A program made the position numbers and the translations under genes. Below the pieces are notes generated by a model. That model saw only the letters and a list, made by a program, of their open reading frames with translations, ran no database searches and was not told where the DNA came from. DNA of 6,923 nucleotides from JBFLYE01 sp040756715 [NCBI: bacterium] (GTDB lineage Bacteria; UBA9089; UBA9088): the NCBI GenBank assembly GCA_040756715.1, contig JBFLYE010000194.1, forward strand, positions 1 to 6,923, read 5' to 3'. Shown here piece after piece: positions 1-4,415 of this stretch; position 1 is the stretch's first letter, and each line of letters starts with the position of its first letter.

Positions 1-1
1 G

Positions 2-319
2 CTAAAAAATCCATTAACCGTAGTAGGAGGTGTAGCCTTAAAGCCCGATAACAAGACCATAGTTGCTATAGATTTCTATGGACTTAATAACATTAATGAT
101 TGGTATGCAGAAGATGAGGATAAAAGGGAGCAAAGCAGTGTTAGCTTGGGTTTTGAAAGGGAGGTTTTGCCCTATCTTGCTGTAAGGGGAGGTTTTTATG
201 GAAAGGGGTTTATTACAGCTGGGATTGGGATAAAAACAAAAAATATAAGGCTTGATTATGGGATTATGGAGGATGATAATCTGGGATTTCACCTTGTTTC
301 TTTAACCATTAGTAAATAA
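2..319 (+). CDS. C-terminal part of a probable outer-membrane beta-barrel protein (5' partial)
   Basis: This reading frame is open from the left edge and ends at TAA 317-319, giving the last 105 residues of a protein that starts outside the window. The residues fall into short amphipathic strands with alternating hydrophobic positions, separated by polar turns. Examples are TIVAIDFYGL, SSVSLGFEREV, LAVRGGFY, FITAGIGIKTKNIRLDYGI and GFHLVSLTIS. The short G-rich, aromatic-rich strands and a last strand reaching almost to the C-terminus are typical of bacterial outer-membrane barrels, in particular the PorV/TraF-like/UPF0164 group. This is a family impression from pattern alone; the ligand and role cannot be told. 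No hydrophobic helix is visible. The tRNA gene begins 15 nt after the stop on the same strand, so the two may share a transcript. That the frame is coding is fairly sure; the barrel assignment is moderate. Confidence 0.7.
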   Translation, partial: LKNPLTVVGGVALKPDNKTIVAIDFYGLNNINDWYAEDEDKREQSSVSLGFEREVLPYLAVRGGFYGKGFITAGIGIKTKNIRLDYGIMEDDNLGFHLVSLTISK

Positions 320-334
320 GGAACGAGCGACAAA

Positions 335-420
335 GGCGAGGTGGCAGAGTGGTTTAATGCGGCGGTCTTGAAAACCGTTGTGTTTTAAAGGCACCGTGGG
401 TTCAAATCCTACCCTCGCCG
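335..420 (+). tRNA. tRNA-Ser (anticodon UGA)
   Basis: A full cloverleaf can be folded by eye. Acceptor stem GGCGAGG (335-341) pairs with CCTCGCC (413-419), and the discriminator is G420 as in serine tRNAs. D stem GCA 344-346 pairs with TGC 358-360. Anticodon stem GCGGT 362-366 pairs with ACCGT 374-378 around loop CTTGAAA, anticodon TGA at 369-371. A long class II variable arm (about 379-395) has GTG 380-382 pairing with CAC 392-394. The T stem is GTGGG 396-400 with CCTAC 408-412 and loop TTCAAAT. The anticodon, long variable arm and G73 all agree on serine, reading UCN codons, mainly UCA. CCA is not encoded (GATT follows), so it must be added by nucleotidyltransferase. No separate promoter was seen; the gene may be read through from the upstream coding sequence. 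Confidence 0.96.
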
Positions 421-423
421 GAT

Positions 424-646
424 TTAATCACAGATTTCAATAATTTTGTGGGGAGAAAATTCGCCGAAAATAATTTTGATTTTTAATTTGGGAATTTGAA
501 AATAGTTAGATAAAAGCTCTATTACCCTCTGGTTTGCTCTACCCTTAACAGGCCCTTCCTTTACTTAAAACCCTAAAATTACTTTCGTCTTTCTTCTCAA
601 CTTTTTCCAGTTTAGCTCTTGTTTTTACCCTTACAAAAATTTTCAT
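424..646 (-). pseudogene. DUF167 / YggU-family small protein, interrupted by a one-base frameshift
   Basis: On the minus strand an ATG at 644-646 opens MKIFVRVKTRAKLEKVEKKD, continues to FRVLSKGRAC and stops at TAA 545-547. The adjacent frame then carries KEGPVKGRANQRVIELL, followed by SNYFQIPKLKIKIIFGEF and SPHKIIEICD, ending at TAA 424-426. Ignoring one A near 565 joins them into 73 residues, of which the central stretch reads FRVLVKEGPVKGRANQRVIE. This matches the DUF167 pattern: a start like 'VKPRAKxxxV', a central 'PPVxGKANxxLxxxLS' and a late 'GxxSxxK'. The length is also about right for the family. DUF167 proteins are small, widespread and of unknown biochemical function. The start lies 23 nt beyond the ABC ATPase stop, with no clear Shine-Dalgarno, so it is probably the last gene of the era operon. 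Whether the lesion is a real mutation, an assembly indel or translational frameshifting cannot be told here. The family call is firm; the status is open. Confidence 0.85.
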
Positions 647-669
647 AAACAGCTAGACAGATACCAATT

Positions 670-1632
670 TTAAATTACCCTAACCTCTGATGCCTTAAAG
701 GAGAGATAAAGGGATGAGCCAAGGGTAATGGAAAGCAAAGATAGAGAGGTCAGCGTGATTGTAGCATAAAATGTCAATCCTAAAACATCAACTCCCAAAG
801 AGACCATATCTTTTTTTATTTCCTCAAGCTTAATTACCCTTCCCTTTAATGAATTTCTGCAGGATGATATAAGGGGCTCTTTTGAAACAACAATTGCGGT
901 TTCCTCAATTAAAACATAACCCTTTCCTTCATTCTCTGTGATAACCCAAATCCCTACATCATCCTTTATCATTGCCTGTTTTAACCCTTTGCCCTTTGGA
1001 AAAATGCAGGGGAATAGATTTTTTATCCCCCCATTCTCTATCCTTCCAGAAACAATAGAGAGGATATTATCTGTAACCCTGTATCCAGATGAAATATTAT
1101 GCGTTGAAAAGATAATGGTTGTTCTCTTTTCCTTATTTATCCTCTTAATAAGCTCCTCAATTATCTTAATGCTTGTTGGGTCTATATTTGCGGTTGGCTC
1201 ATCAAGCAATAAGACCTCTGGCTCAAAAACAATAGCCCTTGCTAGAGCTACCCTTTTAAGCTCACCATAAGAGATCTCATCTGGCTTTTTGTCTTTAATC
1301 TTTTCTATAGAAAGCTCATCCATTATCTCATAAACCCTATTTTTATCCCTTATTTTCCTTATTTTAAGGCCAAATTCTATATTGGAAAAAATAGAGCCCT
1401 GAAATAGCAATGGATCCTGCCTTAAATAGCCAATATTTCTTCTTTCTCCTTTAAATTCTATTGTTCCAGATGATGGCTTATCAAGAAAGGAGAGAAGATT
1501 TAAAAGGGTTGTCTTTCCAGCACCATTTGGACCGAATATGCAATATATCCTTTCTTTTTCAAAATCCTGTTTTGGAATATCAAGGATGGTTTTTTCACCA
1601 TAATTTTTCTTAAGGTCTTTAATTCTTATCAT
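670..1632 (-). CDS. Tungstate/molybdate-type ABC transporter ATP-binding protein with C-terminal TOBE/Mop domain
   Basis: This 320-residue protein would power an oxyanion importer, coupling cytoplasmic ATP hydrolysis to an inner-membrane permease. The nucleotide-binding domain covers about residues 1-200. Visible motifs are Walker A GPNGAGKTT (34-42), Q-loop Q72 in LRQDP, signature ISYGE (120-124), Walker B VLLLDEP (140-146, D144 and E145), D-loop ANIDP and H-loop H178. Residues about 256-320 (RNSLKGRVIKLEE ... ATITLTSLSL ... SFKASEVRVI) form a TOBE/Mop-like oxyanion-sensing domain. This layout and the linker fit the TupC/WtpC/ModC group, with TupC-like tungstate ATPases the nearest by memory. 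Tungstate and molybdate cannot be separated from sequence alone. The signature has Tyr where canonical LSGGQ has its first Gly; the key Ser and second Gly remain. The start codon overlaps the DAHP synthase stop by 4 nt (ATGA), implying translational coupling. No binding protein or permease gene is in the window. Confidence 0.9.
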   Translation of the reverse strand: MIRIKDLKKNYGEKTILDIPKQDFEKERIYCIFGPNGAGKTTLLNLLSFLDKPSSGTIEFKGERRNIGYLRQDPLLFQGSIFSNIEFGLKIRKIRDKNRVYEIMDELSIEKIKDKKPDEISYGELKRVALARAIVFEPEVLLLDEPTANIDPTSIKIIEELIKRINKEKRTTIIFSTHNISSGYRVTDNILSIVSGRIENGGIKNLFPCIFPKGKGLKQAMIKDDVGIWVITENEGKGYVLIEETAIVVSKEPLISSCRNSLKGRVIKLEEIKKDMVSLGVDVLGLTFYATITLTSLSLLSITLGSSLYLSFKASEVRVI

Positions 1633-2642
1633 AAATCCTTACCCAAAGCATTTGCTACCTTTCTTGCCTCATCCATTAGAATAGCAAATTTTTTAGGCTT
1701 TAGGCTTTGTTCCCCATCAGAGAATGCGGCCTCTGGGTTTTGGTGAACCTCAATTATAAGGCCATCGCATCCCGAAGCAATTGAGGATAAGGCAAGGGGC
1801 GTAACAAGCTTCCAATTTCCAGCGGCATGGGATGGATCTGAGATAACCGGAAGGTGGGTAAGCTCTTTCAAAACAGCAATTCCTGCAACATCCAAGGTAT
1901 TTCTGGAATGGTCAACAAATGTCCTTATCCCCCGCTCGCATAAAATAACATAAAGGTTTCCACCCGATAAGACATATTCTGCTGCCATTAGGAATTCTGT
2001 TATCGTAGCAGATAGACCCCTTTTTAGAAGAACAGGCTTATTTATCTTTCCAACCTCCTTTAATAATGAGAAATTCTGCATATTCCTTGCTCCTATCTGA
2101 ATAATATCAACATATTTTAAAAGGAGTTCAATATCCTTTGTATCCATAAGCTCAGAGACAATAGGAAGCCCTGTTGTTTCGGATGCCTCCTTTAGGTATT
2201 TTAGCCCATCCTCCTCAAGCCCCTGGAAGCTATATGGCGATGTCCTTGGTTTGAATGCACCACCACGAAGCATAGAGGCACCCCTTTCCTTTACAAGCTT
2301 TGCAATCTCTATTATTTCCTTTCTTCCTTCAACCGAGCAAGGACCTGCCATTACAACAACCTTTTTCCCTCCAATAATTACTCCTCCTACATCAATTTTT
2401 GTATCTTCCTGCTTGAATTCCCTGCTTGCAAGCTTAAATGGCTTAAGGATGGGTATGACTCTCTCAACACCAGCAAATGCCTCCAATTGATCCCTATCCA
2501 ATATCCTCTCATCGCCAATAACATTTATTACTGTCCTCTCTATGCCCTTTGAAACCATTGGCTTAAGGCCTAATGATGAGATTTTTTCTGCTACATGGTC
2601 AATCCTCTCTTCTTTACAACCTGGCTCAAAAACTATAATCAT
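1629..2642 (-). CDS. aroF: 3-deoxy-7-phosphoheptulonate (DAHP) synthase, type I-beta, with N-terminal ACT-like domain
   Basis: The enzyme condenses phosphoenolpyruvate and erythrose 4-phosphate to DAHP, the first step of the shikimate pathway to aromatic amino acids; it is cytoplasmic and metal-dependent. Residues 1-70 look like the ferredoxin/ACT-like regulatory domain of the Thermotoga-type enzyme, and the TIM barrel follows. Visible motifs are AGPCSVE (99-105), LRGGAFKPRTSPYSFQGL (125-142, with K131), IGARNMQNF, LLKRG, CERGIRTF, DPSHAAG and EVHQNPEAAFSDGEQSL. The expected metal ligands are C102, H272, E298 and D309, at the numbering I recall for Thermotoga maritima. Length (337) is normal and nothing is missing. 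The N-terminal domain suggests feedback inhibition by tyrosine or phenylalanine, as in relatives; this is inferred. ATG 2640-2642 has only a weak upstream ribosome site. It follows era by 35 nt and overlaps the ABC ATPase start by 4 nt. Confidence 0.97.
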   Translation of the reverse strand: MIIVFEPGCKEERIDHVAEKISSLGLKPMVSKGIERTVINVIGDERILDRDQLEAFAGVERVIPILKPFKLASREFKQEDTKIDVGGVIIGGKKVVVMAGPCSVEGRKEIIEIAKLVKERGASMLRGGAFKPRTSPYSFQGLEEDGLKYLKEASETTGLPIVSELMDTKDIELLLKYVDIIQIGARNMQNFSLLKEVGKINKPVLLKRGLSATITEFLMAAEYVLSGGNLYVILCERGIRTFVDHSRNTLDVAGIAVLKELTHLPVISDPSHAAGNWKLVTPLALSSIASGCDGLIIEVHQNPEAAFSDGEQSLKPKKFAILMDEARKVANALGKDL

Positions 2643-2677
2643 TGTCTTTTAATAATAATCTTTCCTCTCCTCTTTTG

Positions 2678-3535
2678 TCAATATCCCAACTCATTCAGGA
2701 TTTTATCCTTCTTTCTCCAATCTTTCTTTTCTTTTACAACAAGCTCAAGGTAGACAGGCTTATTGTGAAATGCCTCAATCTCCCTTCTTGCCTTTTCTCC
2801 TATCCTTTTTAATGCCTTCCCCTTTTTTCCTATCAAGATTGCCTTTTGGCTTTCTCTATTAACATAGATAATAGCCCTGATATAGTCCTTTCTTTGTTCT
2901 TCCTCTTTGAATTCCTCAACCACAACAGTTGTATCATAAGGTATTTCATCGCCATAAAACAAGAAGACCTTTTCCCTGATTACCTCTTCTGCAAAGAACC
3001 TTTCGGGATGTATGGAGAGAATCTCAGTATCATAGAATGGTGGATGAAAGGGGAGAAGGGAGATAATTTCACTAAGCAATTCAGGGCAATTTATTCCTTT
3101 CTTAGCAGAGATTGGGATTATCTTTAGGAATAGGTTTAAGCCATTATAATATTCTATCAAAGGAAGGAGCTTAAGTTTATCAACCAGGTCTATCTTGTTA
3201 ATGGCGAGGATTGTATTTTTTTTAATAAAATTTGGGATAATTTCCCTCTCAAAAGGCTCAACAATGAGAAGGGAAAGGTCGGAATCCCTAAGTGCAGACC
3301 TTGCCTTTTTTATCATTCTCTCATCTAATTTGTCCTTCTGCTTTATCATCAAACCAGGGGTATCAACAAATATTGCCTGGACATTAGGAAGGTTTAAAAT
3401 CCCAAGTATTTGATGCCTTGTTGTCTGTGGCTTTGGACTTACCGATGAAACCTTCTCTTTTAAAAGCGTATTCATCAAGCTTGACTTTCCAACATTTGGC
3501 TTTCCAACCAGAGAAATATAGCCTGCTTTGAACAT
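2678..3535 (-). CDS. era: GTPase Era
   Basis: Era is an essential GTPase that binds 16S rRNA near its 3' end and acts in 30S subunit assembly. Starting at ATG 3533-3535 the protein has 285 residues, a usual Era length. GTPase motifs are G1 GKPNVGKSS (11-19), G2 PQTTRH (37-41 region), G3 DTPG (58-61), G4 NKID (113-116) and G5 SAK (143-145). The C-terminal KH RNA-binding domain includes VVVEEF, then AIIYVNRESQKAILIGKKGK with the GxxG loop, and ends near KDWRKKDKILNELGY. The frame stays open upstream to 3655, but those 40 extra residues do not resemble Era, and family members start as here with MFKAGYISLVGK. No Shine-Dalgarno precedes this ATG; the leader is A/T only. It is the first gene of the minus-strand cluster, 35 nt before the DAHP synthase. 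Confidence 0.97.
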   Translation of the reverse strand: MFKAGYISLVGKPNVGKSSLMNTLLKEKVSSVSPKPQTTRHQILGILNLPNVQAIFVDTPGLMIKQKDKLDERMIKKARSALRDSDLSLLIVEPFEREIIPNFIKKNTILAINKIDLVDKLKLLPLIEYYNGLNLFLKIIPISAKKGINCPELLSEIISLLPFHPPFYDTEILSIHPERFFAEEVIREKVFLFYGDEIPYDTTVVVEEFKEEEQRKDYIRAIIYVNRESQKAILIGKKGKALKRIGEKARREIEAFHNKPVYLELVVKEKKDWRKKDKILNELGY

Positions 3536-3585
3536 TTTAAATTTAAATTGTAAAATATTTATATGATTAAATATTAGCTTTTTTA

Positions 3586-3727
3586 GTATGTGTTTAGCTT
3601 CTGTATAATTGTCTAATCCGTAAAAGGTGCTGCAAGCGAAAGGGAAAATAACCACGAAGCGCAGAAAGAGGCACGAAGCAACTTAAAAATTTACACCTTC
3701 GTGTTCTTCCTGGTTCTAAACACATAC
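3586..3727. repeat. 142-bp segment bounded by 12-bp inverted repeats, possible MITE-like element
   Basis: GTATGTGTTTAG at 3586-3597 and its exact reverse complement CTAAACACATAC at 3716-3727 bound this non-coding segment. Outside the 12-mers the similarity continues loosely: GCTTTTTTA on the left against GCTTATTT when the right side is read in reverse. No target-site duplication is evident. The same 12-mer occurs once more at 6828-6839. The small size, inverted ends and internal palindrome resemble a miniature inverted-repeat element. A dispersed regulatory or intergenic repeat is equally possible. Confidence 0.45.
3651..3714. repeat. Imperfect palindrome of the 'CACGAAG' intergenic type
   Basis: ACCACGAAG (3651-3659) is matched in reverse complement by CTTCCTGGT (3706-3714), 8 of 9 positions. 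Nested inside, CACGAAG (3672-3678) pairs exactly with CTTCGTG (3697-3703) across an 18-nt A/T-rich loop. As RNA it would fold into a two-part hairpin with unequal internal loops (12 nt against 2 nt). No T-run follows the stem on either strand, so it is not a classical Rho-independent terminator. It may still slow or protect transcript ends after vapC. Confidence 0.6.
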
Positions 3728-3763
3728 AAATAAGCAACAAAATAAATCTCTTCATCTTAAAAT

Positions 3764-4162
3764 TTATACACTATAAACCTTCAACCCAATAACTTCACTA
3801 ATAGCCTCAAAATCTTTATCATTATGGAAAAGAAAAAGACTGTGTTCCATCGCACAGGCGGCAATAAGACAGTCTATAGTCCTTCTTATGGTCTTGCCTT
3901 CTCTTCTGCAGAGCTGATAGATTTGAGCGGACATAATAAATGTGTCGATCCCTTTTGGGCTGTAAATTGGAAATTGAAGAAGATGTTCCTTTGTCTTTTC
4001 AAACTCCCTATCTTCTTTTATTCCTTGCAGAATCTCAGCCAATGTAATATCCAAGAGGCAAACATCTTCCTCTTCTTCAATCAACCTGTGCAGTTCCTTT
4101 TTGTAAAGAGATGGTTTTTTGGAGAAGAAGTCAATCCAGACGGTTGTATCTACCAAGATCAT
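3764..4162 (-). CDS. vapC: VapC-family PIN-domain ribonuclease toxin
   Basis: This 132-residue protein is a single PIN domain. VapC toxins are Mg2+-dependent endoribonucleases that cut tRNA or rRNA and halt translation until bound by VapB; the target here cannot be predicted. The conserved acidic residues are present: D5 in LVDTTVWIDFF, E43 in LAEILQG, D97 in TIDCLIAACA, and D115/D117 in HNDKDF. Length is typical and the domain looks complete and active. The ATG overlaps the antitoxin stop by 4 nt (ATGA), the usual arrangement for coupled antitoxin-first expression. GGAGAGG at 4169-4175, inside the antitoxin gene, is a suitable ribosome site 6 nt from the start. The stop codon is TAA 3764-3766. 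Confidence 0.95.
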   Translation of the reverse strand: MILVDTTVWIDFFSKKPSLYKKELHRLIEEEEDVCLLDITLAEILQGIKEDREFEKTKEHLLQFPIYSPKGIDTFIMSAQIYQLCRREGKTIRRTIDCLIAACAMEHSLFLFHNDKDFEAISEVIGLKVYSV

Positions 4163-4356
4163 ATCCTGCCTCTCCGCATCTCATCCAAATCCCCTTCCCA
4201 GGTTATTCTGCCCTCTAATTTCAGAATCTCCTTTCGTCGCTTCCTCTTAACCAACTCTGAAAGGGCCAGATTCACCAACTCCTTTTTGGTTCGACAGTTG
4301 GTCAACCTTAATCCTTCCCCTACCAACTCTCTGTCAAACTCAATATTTGTTCTCAT
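4159..4356 (-). CDS. vapB: VapB-family antitoxin
   Basis: This 65-residue protein starts MRTNIEFDRELV and matches the short VapB family that pairs with PIN toxins. A probable ribbon-helix-helix DNA-binding part covers about residues 1-40: strand MRTNIEF, then helices with TKKELVNLALSELVKRKRR. The tail LEGRITWEGDLDEMRRGRI is the usual toxin-binding segment. It should neutralise VapC and, with it, repress the promoter upstream. A longer frame begins with TTG at 4378-4380, but that codon overlaps the -10 box and lies upstream of the predicted transcript start. ATG 4354-4356, with AGGAGGT 7 nt before it, is clearly the true start. The stop overlaps the vapC start by 4 nt. Confidence 0.94.
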   Translation of the reverse strand: MRTNIEFDRELVGEGLRLTNCRTKKELVNLALSELVKRKRRKEILKLEGRITWEGDLDEMRRGRI

Positions 4357-4361
4357 GGCAA

Positions 4362-4370
4362 CCACCTCCT
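4362..4370 (-). promoter_or_regulatory. Strong ribosome-binding site of vapB
   Basis: AGGAGGTGG on the minus strand includes a near-perfect anti-16S match (AGGAGGT, 4364-4370) ending 7 nt before the ATG. It decides the antitoxin start. It is much stronger than the site of era or the DAHP synthase, which fits a need to make antitoxin in excess. Confidence 0.9.
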
Positions 4371-4371
4371 C

Positions 4372-4401
4372 ATACACCAATTATATTCAATTTAGGTGTA
4401 T
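4372..4401. promoter_or_regulatory. Inverted-repeat operator at the vapBC promoter
   Basis: ATACACC (4372-4378) and GGTGTAT (4395-4401) are exact reverse complements separated by 16 bp. The arms straddle the -10 box: one lies in the spacer and the other over the predicted transcript start. Paired half-sites at this place are what VapB or VapBC dimers commonly bind for autorepression. The repeat is seen directly; the binding is inferred. Confidence 0.75.
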
Positions 4402-4408
4402 ATGTCAA
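4380..4408 (-). promoter_or_regulatory. Consensus sigma-70-type promoter of vapBC
   Basis: Read on the minus strand, TTGACA (4403-4408), a 17-bp spacer (4386-4402) and TATAAT (4380-4385) match the housekeeping consensus at all 12 positions. The expected start is the A opposite 4373, giving a 17-nt leader that carries the ribosome site. The -35 box lies 7 nt beyond the stop of the upstream FN3 gene. Confidence 0.92.
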
Positions 4409-4415
4409 TAAATTT

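Larger units (their letters stand above)
3536..3763. other. Intergenic region between era and vapC, no gene
   Basis: These 228 bp hold no convincing coding frame on either strand. The part next to era (about 3536-3580) is nearly pure A/T and probably contains the era promoter, but no -35/-10 pair is good enough to call. The rest is occupied by inverted repeats, listed separately. A minus-strand frame continuous with era runs through part of it but has no conserved sequence. Confidence 0.75.

Noticed and set aside
545-567. Programmed +1 frameshifting in the DUF167 gene
   Set aside because: No slippery heptamer, downstream structure or precedent in the family was seen. A plain indel is simpler, so recoding is only kept as a remote option.
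938-1270. Plus-strand frame of 110 codons opposite the ABC ATPase, and similar frames opposite other genes
   Set aside because: They are complements of strongly conserved coding sequence and encode no recognisable domain.
3536-3655. A 40-residue N-terminal extension of Era
   Set aside because: The extra residues do not resemble Era, cross the repeat region, and family members begin at the internal ATG 3533-3535.
3672-3703. Rho-independent terminator after vapC
   Set aside because: The 7-bp stem has an 18-nt loop and no T-run follows on either strand.
4357-4380. An 8-residue longer antitoxin starting at TTG 4378-4380
   Set aside because: The codon overlaps the -10 box and lies upstream of the predicted transcript start, while ATG 4354-4356 has an ideal ribosome site.
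3824-4411. A 195-codon plus-strand frame opposite vapBC
   Set aside because: It is antisense to two well-conserved genes, has no recognisable domain or ribosome site, and runs through the vapBC promoter.
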